A DNA stretch of 64,000 nt from Dermacentor variabilis (taxonomy: Eukaryota; Arthropoda; Arachnida; Ixodida; Ixodidae): the NCBI RefSeq assembly GCF_050947875.1, contig NC_134570.1, forward strand, positions 105,908,122-105,972,121, given 5' to 3'. Shown here piece after piece: positions 47,587-58,748 of the stretch. Numbering within the stretch: the stretch's first letter is position 1; every line of letters begins with the position of its first letter. Position numbers and translations under genes: made by a program. The notes beneath the pieces are model-generated. The model was not told the origin of the DNA. It was given only the letters and a program-made list of their open reading frames with translations, and did not search any database.

Positions 47587-47894
47587 GGTAATAGTTCTGC
47601 GGAAACCCGCAAGGTGGAGATAGGTAATTAATTATGGGAAAATGAGACATCCACTCAATCGTAGCAAATAATTGCTACGATTGACATCTGCTACCCTACT
47701 ACCTGCTAGCCACCGGGTTAGCTCAGCTGGTAGAGTGGCTGCCCTGGAAAGGCAGTGGTCCTGGGTTCTAGTCCCGGACTAGGACGAATTTTTCTTCAAC
47801 TGCGAGGCTTTTCTTTAAGGAACCCGCATGGGTTTCCTTTGTAGCAATTGCTATGATTTGGTGGATACCTCATTTTCCCTAAATTAATTACATT
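47587..47894 (+). mobile_element. tRNA-core element inserted in the PLE palm
   Basis: Target duplication TATTGT (47581-47586 and 47895-47900, possibly 7-8 bp with one mismatch); the uninterrupted minus copy has TTTTATTGTATTTGACAAG-like sequence here. The core at 47714-47790 is a tRNA-like head (TTAGCTCAGCTGGTAGAGTGG A box, GGGTTCTAGTCC B box, anticodon-arm-like CTGCCCTGGAAAGGCAG). On both sides are inverted flanks: GTAATTAATTATGGGAAAAT on the left and ATTTTCCCTAAATTAATTAC on the right, plus an inner GTAGCAAATAATTGCTAC. It combines a Pol III-type SINE head with transposon-like inverted ends. A second copy is at about 50345-50640. Confidence 0.8.
47714..47790 (+). other. tRNA-like head of the inserted element (not a tRNA gene)
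   Basis: The anticodon arm CTGCC-CTGGAAA-GGCAG would place GGA (Ser) at the anticodon, and the T arm CTGGG-TTCTAGT-CCCGG pairs. The acceptor ends do not pair and there is no long variable arm expected of tRNA-Ser, so it is a derived SINE promoter. Confidence 0.7.
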
Positions 47895-47900
47895 TATTGT

Positions 47901-49035
47901 ATTTGACGAGTAGTCATTTCTGTAGCGTGATGGCATCTGCATAGGCTCTTGCGTAGCCCCATTCTTTCTGACATTTTTCTGGCCAAGGTGGAAAATGCAC
48001 TGGAACAGATGTTTAATGGATCCCGGTATTAAAATTTTTGAGGTATGTTGAGAATGTTTTAGTGCTTTTAAAGAAGCAGCCTACCTTCCCCTACCCCTCT
48101 GCATTAGGCAAAATATTTTCCATTTTTAGCAAACATATACATGGGTTGCGTTTCACCCATGAACTCCCGGACCTTTCAAGTTTACAGTTTTTAGACCTAG
48201 AAATCATGTTCTGTGATGGACATGTTTGCTGGGGCTACTACCGACAAGCTAAAAAGTTGCTGCCTTTTGACTCGGCACACTCCAAGACAATTAAGAGAGG
48301 TATAGCGGTGTTGTGTATGGCATCAGCTCTCCAAAAATCGTGCCCACATCTAATTAAGCCCACGTTTAATAATCAGGCAAGCCGCCTTTGGCTGCAGGTT
48401 CCCCATCTTGGTCTTGATTGCCGTTTCTGAAATCCTACTTCCAAAATTCAAGTGAGGATCAGGAAGTACAATGGCTGAGGATCAATGGAAGGCACGTAAG
48501 ACAGAGGTGGTCCCTTACATCCATAAATTTTCCCACAATCTTAAGAAGGTGGCAAGTAGGCACGGCGTGTCAATTTGTTGCTCTGCCCCAATTAAGCTGG
48601 GAAAGTTGTGTCCACATATCTGTAACGCCAGAAAACGTGGATGCCAGAAGGACCACCAACCGCTGTTAGTAAAATGTTCCACTGGAGTGGTGTATTGCAT
48701 CCCCATGTCATGTGGGATGGTTTACGTCGGCGAAACTGGTCGCTGTGTCAATGACCGTTTAGGGGAACACGCTCAAAAAGTGAAAAAAAAAACAACTAGA
48801 TGATAAATATGCACATTTAGTTGCGAACGTTAGCAAGTATACTGATTGGGTGGCCTGGTTGAAAGAGACGATTCTAGGGAAGGGCAGTGACACGACCGCA
48901 CGCATCAGTTTGGAAGCCTACTACATTAGAAAATTTGGTAGCAGGTGCTTTAGCACCCCTTCCCTTGCTCTCTGTGATGCTGAATTTGATCTTCTGCATG
49001 TGGCTACCGGGGCTTCAGATGGCAAAGAAAAATAA
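47901..49035 (+). pseudogene. PLE RT motif C, thumb and GIY-YIG nuclease, plus copy
   Basis: After the insertion: RYVENVLVLL near 48041, where the catalytic YVDD has become YVEN; LRFTHELPDLSSLQFLDLEI and LLPFDSAHSKTIKRGIAVLC (thumb). Frame 48471-48803: basic linker, then GVVYCIPMSCGMVYVGETGR (residues 72-91; GIY and YIG halves both readable), with R91 and E99 in the positions expected for nuclease catalysis. Frame 48850-49035: C-terminal GKGSDTTARISLEAYYIRKF. Of all copies here this has the best preserved nuclease, but RT is dead. Confidence 0.88.
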
Positions 49036-49200
49036 TTGTTTGCATATCGTTGCGCTTGGTTGGCTGTATTGTGCTTGCGTGGTTAGCCCGCTATCACCCT
49101 TGACGTGTTTTCTTCTTCATTTCCTTTGCTTCACTGGCATATATAAGGTGTGCTATCCTTGTCAATAAAACCAGTTGTTAGCCAGCACTGTATGTGTGCC

Positions 49201-49589
49201 CCTTCTGATCATGTTTGTGCTGTTACCCATATGTTACAGCAGTAACTGCAGCACAGTGAATAACGACCTTCATGTATCATTTCAGAAAGTTCAGGCTCAT
49301 CAAATGTGTATTTGCCAGTGGCAGTTATTCTGGGAACAAGAGATAAATAATTGCAAATATGAATGTTAAACAATGGTAAGCACGCCATGTGCTTAGACAT
49401 GCAACATAGTTGTCCCACTACACTTTGAATTCTTATGTGCACAGAAACTGCACAAGCGTGTAGAATAAACAGAAAAGAAGATGGAAATAAAAGCTGCAGC
49501 ATAGGAAACAGTTTCAAAACAATAAAGCCAAAATAAAAAAGTGAGAAATACACCGTGTACTAAGCAAAAATAATAACTTTTACGCTTTT
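49201..49589. other. unassigned sequence
   Basis: Nothing recognised beyond the tail of PLE similarity at 49213-49232. Confidence 0.45.
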
Positions 49590-50292
49590 AGCGCACAAAA
49601 AGGGACGAGAGACAGAGGTACGACACGGACACAGCGCTAACTTCCAGCAATTGTTTTATTCTACAAAGCGGTACACATATTTATGGGTAACAGACAACAG
49701 CATAAGCATGCACATATGCACTGGTTTATAATCAAATGAGACAGCAACGAGACGTGTAATGGAAAGTTAAGATGATATCGAAGATGAAAAAGCGACCATG
49801 CATAGCCAAAAAATTTTTGTAATTGCAAGATTAAAATGCCATCTCCATCAAGCCACCCTCTGTGACACGTTCAAAAAATCAAATTATTTTTTTGAAAGCT
49901 CGATTGAAGGTGCGCTAACACGAGCGTTCCCCAAACTAGCGATCTTCACCGCTTCAATAATCTGTGTTAGCATGCCTTCAATCGATCTTTCAAAAAAAGA
50001 ATTCGATTTTTTAAACGTCACAGAGGGTGGCTTGACGGAGATGGCATTTTAATCTTGCAATTACACAAAATTTTTTGGTTATGCATGGTCGCTTTTTCAT
50101 CTTCGATATCTTAACTTTCCATTACACATGTCTCGTTGCTGTCTCATTTGATTAGAAACCAGTACATATGCGCATGCGTACGCTGTTGTCCGTTACCTAT
50201 ATATATGTGTACCGCTTCGTAGAATAAAACAATTGCTGGAAGTTAGCGCTGTGTCCGCGTCGTACCTTTGTCTCTCACCCCTTTCTGTGCGC
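49590..50292. mobile_element. inverted pair of PLE 3' ends (pair E)
   Basis: Arms 49590-49921 and 49964-50292 are inverted copies of about 330 bp around a 42-bp loop. Both outer parts carry the PLE-type 3' signature (right arm: GAATAAAACAATTGCTGGAA then GTTAGCGCTGTGTCCGCGTC). It belongs to a different PLE family from pair D. The 84-codon frame at 49798-50052 spans the loop and is not a gene. The mirror arrangement, 3' ends outward, is the same as in pairs A to D. Confidence 0.85.
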
Positions 50293-50344
50293 CAAAAACC
50301 TAAAAGTTATGGAATGCCAACATGCCCAAACCTACGCTCTTTCA

Positions 50345-50640
50345 AAAATAATAAAGGAAAAATCTTACAGAATTTGTCAGCTGTTGACAAATTTGACTTC
50401 ACCCTACCATTTGCTAGCCGCCTGGTTAGCTCAGATGGTAGAGTGGCTGCCCTGGAAAGGCAGTGGTCCCGGGTTCGAGTCCAGGACCATGACGAATTTT
50501 TCTTGAACTTCGAGGCTTTTCTTTCGAGGAACCTGTACGGGTTTCCTTTGTAGCAATTGCAATGAATGGGTGGATGTCTGATTTTCCCTTTATTAATTAC
50601 TTCTCTCCACCTTGCGGATTTCCGCAAGAACTATTCTGTC
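50345..50640 (+). mobile_element. tRNA-core element, second copy
   Basis: tRNA-like head at 50424-50495 (TTAGCTCAGATGGTAGAGTGG; GGGTTCGAGTCC) followed by GACGAATTTTTCTTGAACTT, CGAGGCTTTTCTTTCGAGGA and GGGTTTCCTTTGTAGCAATT as in the copy at 47587. Its right end continues into CTCCACCTTGCGGATTTCCG, which is the inverse of the left end of the other copy, so this one retains the full right arm while its left side is different. Confidence 0.75.
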
Positions 50641-53600
50641 AAACAAAAATGAAATTTAAATTGCAGCCAAGCAATTGATGCAAGAAAAAAGACTTAACAT
50701 CAGGACATGTTAGATCTAGTAGTTTTATATAGAAAACAATAACAGCTATGAACACAAATAAGCAGCAAGTTGCAAAAATACTTAGCCTACTTAGTAAGCT
50801 GTGTTGAGTAATATGTTGATAAACTTATTCACGAATGATACTGAGGTCCTACTCTTTGGAACACATACACATCATACATACCTGAACCAAGCAATCAGAT
50901 TACACACTGCGCTATGGCAGTCATTCAAGGTTTCCCTGCATTTCTGCTGGCTCCTCCATTATGTGGACACTGGTGTGGGTTACGGCCTCGCCACTACAAA
51001 ATAAGTTCGGAAAGTTCGCAGTTAATTTATAGCAGTGGCACATTAACGGTGTCACAGTGTGAACACATGCAAGGAGCATTTAAAAATAGTCACGAAAATA
51101 ATGTTTGCATTAATGAAGGGTGGCCACAGAGGGACCCCTTCATCACCGTAAAATTTTTAACACACACACAGCAGCAACACATTACAAAGAATCTTTGTTT
51201 ACATACCAATTCAATTTTTTCATGACTTAGTTTAAGCAACTGTCTCGTGTCATGTTTAGTTATGCATAAGTTATGTCAACACATCTTGTCTTAAAAATTT
51301 TTAGTAATCTGTACCTGTTGCAAGCTTTGACTGCTTACGTTTTTTTTTTTTCTAAAACTGCTCGTAAATTCAGAACCGCGTAAGCACAGATTATTTACAA
51401 CGTAGAAGCATTTATACGCGAGGAAACGTCATTGCAGTAAGAATCTGTTAAAATGCAGATGAGCGTTGTTATGCAACTTAAGCAGAAAAGCGGGAGCTCA
51501 CGCACAGGCGCACATGATGAACACGATTATTTCCGAACGTAATATTTCTCAACGGAAGAAAACGCTTATAATGATTTTCAATTTCGCATTAAGACAATAA
51601 ACTTGCCTAGCTAAATTCTGACAACCAGCGCTCAGCAAGCATCAGCACGGGTTCCACTGTTGCCGTGGCAGTTCTATTGGTTCTATTCTACGCTCGTGCA
51701 CTCTGTGCACACACGAGAAGCACGCACAATACACGTGTAGTTAGCAAGCACGATTACTTACCTTTTGAATGGTACGACGCGGTCGAAAAGCGCTCTCCAA
51801 GTTGCTGGTGCTGCGTCGACTCCCAGCCTACACGCCGTTACGTAGTGGACGAGCTGAGGCACGCTAATAATACACATTATTTCTTTGCGACGTCCAGCGA
51901 ACTTCCCACAACCAGACACAAAAGAGAACGCACTCCAGGGCATGAAAATCGTTGGTCCCCATTTGCCTGGCACGCCACGCATATGGCGAGTTTCAGAGAG
52001 ACACAAGCTATCTTCTGGCACTTCTGTGTTCGCGAACTAAGTCACATTTCGTTACACCAAACACAAAACCACACGATTAGACAAACACGCCACAACGGCT
52101 CGCGCAACCGTCCGGCGACCGGCAGTTGCAAAATAGAGAGCAGACTAGACGAATGAATGCTACGAGCGTCTCCTTTGAAACAGGGTGGTGGGTTGCGCCA
52201 CCAACCGATCGTATGGGGTGAGCGTCATTTGTAGACCTTTGCGGTTGTGTGGCCCCCGTGATGCCTTAATATTAACCAGTACCCACTCATTTTGTGCCGT
52301 ATTGCGCCAAACTACGTATAGTTGCGAGACAAAAAAAAAAACGAACATTGAAGCGTCTATATTGCACGCTATACTTTACTGTAGAAAAAAATTTTAGGGC
52401 GTATTTTCGATTTTGAACAACATCTGCCGTATGCAACCAGCAAAAGTATGGCCTCCGAGATCCGCACTTCAAGTCAGCTGTATTGAAGTTTTTTCATGAC
52501 GTTATGAGCTCCTGCCCGTGCTACGTGCGTTGTCACTTCGTTTTAAATAACTTTCTGCTGTCGTCAACATCAACTGTAGCCTCAGGAATTGTTGACACGG
52601 TATCAGGTGTACGCTTGTGCAGCGTGCGATGTTTCCGTGCGTGTTGTAGCTGTTTCAGTCGGAAAGCATCAAATCTACCAGGGTTCATCACTCGTGTAGC
52701 GCAGGTTACACCGGTGTCGTCCGCATTTGCTTTCGTGCCGGTGTGTTCAATGTGCGCGGGTTGCGCGCTTGTCGCTCGTGCCTTCTGTGATTATCGTTAC
52801 TCACGAACATTCCTCAGAAAAAAACACATATCTCTGCAGCGTACATGTGTCCTACGTGGTGTGTACTAGAAATGTGCGGTGGTGTACGATGTTTTTGCAG
52901 CCAAGTGGCTGCAGTGCGTTCCAGCGAATAAACGCGATTACGTAGTGTTTCCTGGTTATCTTTGTGATTTACCTGCATCTGCGATAGAACCCACGAGGCG
53001 TTTGCATGACCTTGCATTGTGATTGTGGAATTTTGTGTTTTGCTTGCCTTCTTCAATGAGTGGCCTTTTATAGACGTTCTTGCTTGATAATAAAAAAAAA
53101 TAAATATATGTAATGGGGCTGAAATAACCCGGCTTTTTATTCCTTGAAAATTGGCGTGAGTGGTAATTTTACAAGATGATAGCAATCCAGCTCTGGACAT
53201 CGAGCTGTAAAACAAAATATCTAAACTTGTTACAGTATGTGAATCTTGCTATGATGTGTCAATATCTCTAGCATGTTCTCAGTGCTGAGGGCTGTGCACT
53301 ATGTTAAAGGCAAATGTAATTGTCTACTCATCTGAATTAGTATATATGATTTCTTCATATCATTTGTTCCAACTAAAAAAATTCATAGGTGCATTGTTGA
53401 CTTCTAGAGTTAAAAAGACACACGAGATATTACTCAACAGTATGCATTACAATCTTTCGACATGAATTCAGGAGTATTATATGTTGTGCCGTGCATAGTT
53501 ACTTTGTTCGTACAAGGTATTTATATGAATACACAAAATCTAATTCCTCCATCGCCTGTTGTTTGTAAGTCATGAAGCAAATAAATAATTTCAGCCTGCA

Positions 53601-54078
53601 CTGATTGCTTGCAATACACTTCATATTCAAATGTTTTCTAAAAATCTGCGACAAGAATGATCTACCTTAGTTTTGCTTCTACTGCTGACATTGATATAGC
53701 AATTTCTGTAGAAAGATGTGCACCATGAGCAAAATATGGATGCAAAATAAATAGCTGATTTTGAATCAGTTTTTCGAAAGCTGCAATACCATTTATACTT
53801 TACGCAATAAGTGCAATGTAAAGGCAATGAAGGTAACTGTAGACTTGTGTTTCGTCATTTGACGGGTAGAAACAATTTCTGGTACGCTATCTGAGCTGAT
53901 GCAGCAACCTAACCCATACTTCACAGAAAAATGGAAAGTTTCTTCACAAGTGACTGATTCACACAGGCTTGGGAATAGCACTAGCATATTTAATGCAATC
54001 ATTCTGAAACATAATTAATCAGCATTCTAAAGATGAATGGATAGTGGTAACATCGCCAGTGGCTCACAAGTGGTTGTG
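50641..54078. other. unassigned sequence
   Basis: No gene recognised. The 163-codon frame at 51665-52156 has no domain I can identify. Poly-T near 51341 and poly-A near 52330 are simple runs. Confidence 0.4.
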
Positions 54079-54081
54079 TTA

Positions 54082-54914
54082 TACTCCTGTCACACTGGAC
54101 ATTTTAATGTCATTCGAATCGAATGGCATTAGCATTGAATGACATTATTCGGTTGTTACGCAGCAATATTTAATGCCATTAGAATCGAATTACTTCTGCA
54201 ATCAAATGAATCTGAAAAAAATCATCGGCTTTGCACTCGTGGCGAATGACTAAAATGACATTGAGCATTTATAATTTCAGAAGCAGTGATGTAAAGAGGT
54301 AATTAATTTTGTGTTATTTAAGGCATCTGCTATTTTGACTAGAGGAAAGCTGTACGGCAGGCTTTCACAAAATGTATTTTACTCTCCACCTCAGTGGCGT
54401 CTGGCGGCTGTCCCTTTACTGGTCAGTCATACTGCAAGCAGTCGAGCGCCTGTATGCATCTATTTGACAGTCTCGCCTCTTCCTCCGATTGCTTTGTTCA
54501 CAATGCAAAGCACACAACAACTAACTGCTTCGGCTACTGCAACCGAGCGTCGTCCAGCACTGCCATGTCAGCCGTATTGTTTGTCTTCAATTTATTGGCT
54601 ATGGCTACTAAGCTGGTCAAGCCTTGTTTTTGCTTGTAGTGGCTAGAAATTTTGGAATTGGAAGTTTTATATGCGTGTTATTCTGGTGAAGTGACACGCC
54701 ATATTTATGTTAAAATAAGTTGACTTTCTACATAGACATTCTACATATACCTTGCTCTTGTTCTCTCACCAATTTTTTTTGCAATGATTGCCATTGATAT
54801 CATGACCGAATGACATCAATTTTTGTTGTGTACCGCCACCACAGGTCGAATGGCATTTATTGCACTGAATGTAATTTGCATCTAATGACATTAAAATGTC
54901 CAGTGTGACAGGTA
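54082..54914. mobile_element. non-autonomous TIR transposon, 833 bp, TTA target
   Basis: Ends are TACTCCTGTCACACTGGACA and, inverted, TACCTGTCACACTGGACATT; the inverted match extends through TTTTAATGTCATT (about 33 bp). TTA flanks both sides (54079-54081, 54915-54917), as expected for PIF/Harbinger-type elements. Subterminal regions repeat AATGACATT/AATGGCATT/AATGCCATT many times in both directions. No transposase: the 111-codon frame at 54311-54646 has no matching domain. Confidence 0.8.
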
Positions 54915-54917
54915 TTA

Positions 54918-55950
54918 GATATGGTATAGCAGCTTACACTTTGAAGGAGTTTCGGTAGGTTAGCATGTTCCATAAGCTAGGGTGAATCAATACGTACTGG
55001 CCCACCTGTCACACGTGTAAAGCTGATGTTATTAAAGCTTAGCCTTAATTTTCTATGTTTAGTTAGATTAGGGCAGTTTGTCTTGGCGTAAGCTTATAGA
55101 GATTTCATTCAGCATAGCACATATAGCTTTGGTAACATGAGACACTAGGTTACACTATTCCTCATCTCTGGTTACAGTTACGTGATTATGCGTGTTCTGC
55201 TTAAATATGTTGGCAGTTTATTTATGTCATGGCCAGACAATGTCGGCTGACGGCAATTTTTCTTGGTTCATTGGTTCGGAAACTGTGCTTGAAGACCACC
55301 TCGACCTATATAAGTAGCCAGCTCCAAAGGGCCTGGCGTTTTAAATGTGGCCCTCCCGTCCCTGAGGCACGACGTTAATTAATTTAGTCACAACTCGAGA
55401 TCCGCGATACAAGTTGACTCGTATATAGGCGGGCAGCACAGCGATCGTGAGTCGCGGTGGTTTGCGTGGCTTGCGCATGTGTTTGCTCATCGCTGCCAAC
55501 CATGTCAGGACAGCCAGCGGCATTTTCATCAGACACGACAAAATTGTAGAGACGTTTATTGTCCTGACGAATATAGGTTCTAAGCCTAGTGGCTCCCAGC
55601 GATATCAGCGGCTGCAAGGGGAGCCTAAATAGACGGCACTCCGCTGCGGCGACACTCGCGTTGATAACATCGCGTCGACATAACATCGACACTCGCGTTT
55701 AGTAAGATCGTTTTGTGTAAAACGAAGGAGTGCTGAGCATAGACGTTTGTTTGCAGCTTCTTGGCTGCGAAGTATTCTGGTCGTGTTTGCAGGGGCTTGT
55801 TCGTATACCACACGAATCGCCGCGGTAACCACTCCGACGCGTTGCACGGTGGATCGCGCGCAAAGCAGGTGTTTCCCGAACGCGACGGAGAGCGCCGCCG
55901 CTCAAGTCTGTTGCTTCCAGTGCCTTCCAGTGTGAAACCAGCACATTTTT
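54918..55950. other. unassigned sequence
   Basis: Nothing recognised; short overlapping frames. Confidence 0.45.
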
Positions 55951-55954
55951 TGAC

Positions 55955-56165
55955 ACTGGATCGCACATGGGGACGCTGGCGCTCGCTGGGACTGACTGGG
56001 ACACGTGAGAACGCTGGGTCCCACTGGACGAGACGCTGGTTCCACTGCCATGACTCCCGGGCGCACTGGTTTGTGCTGTACAGGCGCTGGTTCTCGCTGC
56101 AGTTCGCTGGTTCGCACTGGAAACTGCGCTGGGTGTGTTTGTGCCGCGCTGGTTCCAGTGCGCGA
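55955..56165. repeat. degenerate CTGG-rich repeat
   Basis: Irregular repetition of GCTGGTTC and CACTGG units on the plus strand (more than ten CTGG in 210 bp), with spacing of roughly 10-25 bp. It is probably an old minisatellite or the decayed end of a repeat element. Confidence 0.5.
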
Positions 56166-57300
56166 GGACGATTGCTGCTGAATATTAAATGCTTTATACA
56201 ATTTCATCGCTTGATACTAGTCTCTTGTCCTAAATAACGTTATATCTTGTGGTCATAACACTCTATTTCGTGTCGCAGCTTGGTGCAAAGGTTCGTAAGT
56301 TGCCCTGTTTATACATGCACATTTGACACTGAAGATCACTCTCGCTTTTCTTGCATTTTCCCTTTTGACTGGGCGGATAGCTAAATTCTTGAACGAAATC
56401 ACGCAGACGCAGAGGACGCCGCGTTTTTTAGTAGTTTGCGCGTAACATATGACTGGGATTTGTAGCAGTGTTGTGGAGTGGACATGAAATCCAGTTGTTC
56501 AGACGCACTCGAACGGACCCCGAGTTCGAAGCCTACCGCTGATTGATATTATCGCACCGACAACGAAGTTGAGGCGATTCGCGCGCTTCCACTTTCTCTA
56601 TCGTACTAAAAGAAGGTTCTGGGGCTCAAATACACACATTTTAGCTTTCGCCAGCTACCCGCGCCGAGATCGCTCCCCACCACGGAGTGGTCCCCACGGA
56701 AGCTCAGGCGTATCCGCCGAGTCCGTCTGCACGCTATCGGCGCGTCTGGGCTCAGGAATCAACAAGTCTAAACAAGGATAAATCACTCCATATTTCAACT
56801 TTCGCATTGGTGTTCTTAAATAAACTGTTTTTTTTTTCTTTCGTGTCTACGGTGGCAGTACAAGAAGCGATGCGCGCCGATGTGACGCGTCATAAACACA
56901 ATTAAGTATACGTGCTGTCGCCGAAGGCTGCCAGCACTAGCCTGCGCTTCTCTGACGAAGATATATGACTAAACGGACGTGTCAATTGAATCGCATCACT
57001 GAACTTAGAAAACGTTGCATATCCCATGCCTGAAGAACAAGAAACGGCTATCGAAATCAGTAGTAACAGCCCATACAGCTTCCCGGGTCGGCGGTTAATT
57101 TAGGACTTTTTTCGTAGTTAAAGTACCTATCGCAAGTGCAAATCGATGTCGTGACACTTGCAAGCATACTACTCAATAAGAACAGCAACTTTAGTTCTCT
57201 GGTACAGGCGTGAGTTTTACTTGCTGGACAAAAACACATTTACTATCTGTACGAGACCTTTCTCTGCCAAATTAAAATACGATAAATTATCCATCGGTGA
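56166..57300. other. unassigned sequence
   Basis: No gene or repeat recognised. Confidence 0.45.
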
Positions 57301-57304
57301 CCAC

Positions 57305-57445
57305 CTGTTGTCATGGCGTAGTGGTAAAGCACCGCGCTTGGGATCTGAAGGTCGATCGATCGATTCCTAATTCCGATCTCTTTTTTTTTTTTTTTTCACT
57401 AGTACGTTCTTTATTGCTTTCTATAATATAAAAATATATATAAGT
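57305..57445 (+). mobile_element. tRNA-derived SINE
   Basis: Head CATGGCGTAGTGGTAAAGCA (A box) and a B-box-like GGTCGATCGATCGATTCC, then a T-run (57378-57397) and a short AT-rich tail. The T-run would end Pol III transcription. Acceptor stems do not pair, so this is not a functional tRNA. Confidence 0.6.
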
Positions 57446-58110
57446 TTCCGGGCACCGCGTATTTAACGCGCTAGAGCTCCTTTTCGCACCAGTACGCCGT
57501 GCCTGACTAGCGCCCCAGCATGCACCGCGCGACACGGGCCCATAATCCGGCGTTGTATTGGACACTGGGTACTGGGTTTTGCAATAGGATTGCCAGGGAA
57601 GCGGCAGCGACAGCTGCAGACGACGCAACGAGGAGGCAGCGTGATACATTTCGTCGTCTGTTTCGATTAGTAAACGTCGCTGTGACGAAGAAGTCGCACT
57701 TTCTGGTGCAATTTGCTCAAGTTTGTGAACTGCTACCGACAGTTGTATACCACGACTTGTTTTGCGTTCAATGTACAAACAGCGCGATCTCGTAGACTGA
57801 GCGGCTGTACACAGCCTAAACATGCCTTGCACAGGCGCACGACATCTTGTCGCATTGGCGTTTTCTCGGACACCGAAAATATTATCGCGGATTTTCAAGC
57901 GTACAACCCAGGGAAGACGACCAGCGCGTTTGAGCAGCGAGTGCAAATAACCTTGACACGTTCACACAAAACACTAAACGGTCGTTGCAGCTAGTCGGTG
58001 CACTGATGATACGTTCTCTCGGCAAATGATCACATGAAATAACCAACGAAGGCACTGGAGCTTCACAAGGTTCACACGGACGCGCGCTGACACACGCACG
58101 CACGTCGCTA
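57446..58110. other. unassigned sequence
   Basis: No gene recognised; long frames on both strands are compositional. Confidence 0.4.
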
Positions 58111-58112
58111 TT

Positions 58113-58335
58113 AACTCCGTGGGGAGTTTCCAACCACGTGACCTGAAACTCCGTGCGGAGTATAATCGTGTCATGTCGTTTTTATACTCCGTTCCTAACC
58201 TATCGGAGTATAATGAAGACATGTGCCGTCTTCACTCCGCTATGACGGAGTAAATGCTTGGGGCATGGGAGGTATTGGGGCTGATAAGCCGATAAAACTC
58301 CCATCTCGGCTAATTTTTGCTTACAGTGCAGGTAT
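58113..58335. repeat. relative of the 46-bp minisatellite leader
   Basis: Contains many ACTCCG/CGGAGT motifs in both orientations and ends with an inverted copy of the 30265 leader (ACTCCCATCTCGG, then ATTTTTGCTTACAGTG). No 46-bp tandem array is present here. Confidence 0.6.
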
Positions 58336-58554
58336 ATGGCACCGGCTACTCCTTGGCTCTATGTGATACATACCGCAGACCGTTGCAATTTACAACATAT
58401 AACAATGTACTACATAACTGAAAAGACAAAAGAAAGCGAAGGAGGAACGCGCCGGGCCTACTTTACGTGAGTTCTGTGAATTCCACCGGGATATGCGCAT
58501 TTACGCTTAGCTCGCTACTTGTACATCAAAAAACTAATGCGTGCACTTTCACGT

Positions 58555-58748
58555 TTCCTAGGTGACACGGGCCTGGACTGAGGCCTGTGATACCAGTTGT
58601 GTAATGTGTCCTTCACTTCGTTCCTCCCATTATCATCCCCCATTGTGACCCTTTTTCTTCCCCTCTTCCCCTTCCCTTACGTAGAGTACAGCAGGCCAGA
58701 TGCTCCATTATCCGGCCGACCTCTCTATTTTCCAATCATTAAAATACT
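58555..58748 (+). mobile_element. LINE 3' end, same superfamily as 43248-45795
   Basis: The first codons read GDTGLD and a stop, matching the C-terminus QDTGLDAWL of the 43-kb LINE. The 3' UTR has GTAGAGTACAGCAGGCCAGA and CCGGCCGACCTCTC, matching 45720-45770. It ends in CATTAAAATACTTC and a T-run. Only the terminal 190 bp is present (severe 5' truncation). Confidence 0.8.

Larger units (their letters stand above)
46465..49200 (+). mobile_element. PLE plus copy (pair D, right)
   Basis: The counterpart of the minus copy, reading away from the shared centre at about 46.41 kb. About 2.4 kb of PLE after removing a 308-bp insertion (47587-47894). It ends with GTCAATAAAACCAGTTG at 49163-49179; similarity with the mirror copy continues through TTTGTGCTGTTACCCATATG (49213-49232). 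Segments: N-terminal region 46619-46975, fingers 46969-47244, palm 47426-47586 and 47901-48080, thumb 48080-48330, nuclease 48471-49035. Confidence 0.88.

Noticed and set aside
47714..47790. Functional tRNA-Ser(GGA) gene
   Set aside because: Acceptor ends do not pair, the long variable arm of tRNA-Ser is missing, and the sequence lies inside an inserted repeat with a second copy at 50424.
49798..50052. 84-codon open frame
   Set aside because: Spans the loop of the pair E inverted repeat and shows no protein similarity.
50424..50495. Functional tRNA gene
   Set aside because: Second copy of the same SINE-type head; acceptor stem not formed and flanks shared with the repeat.
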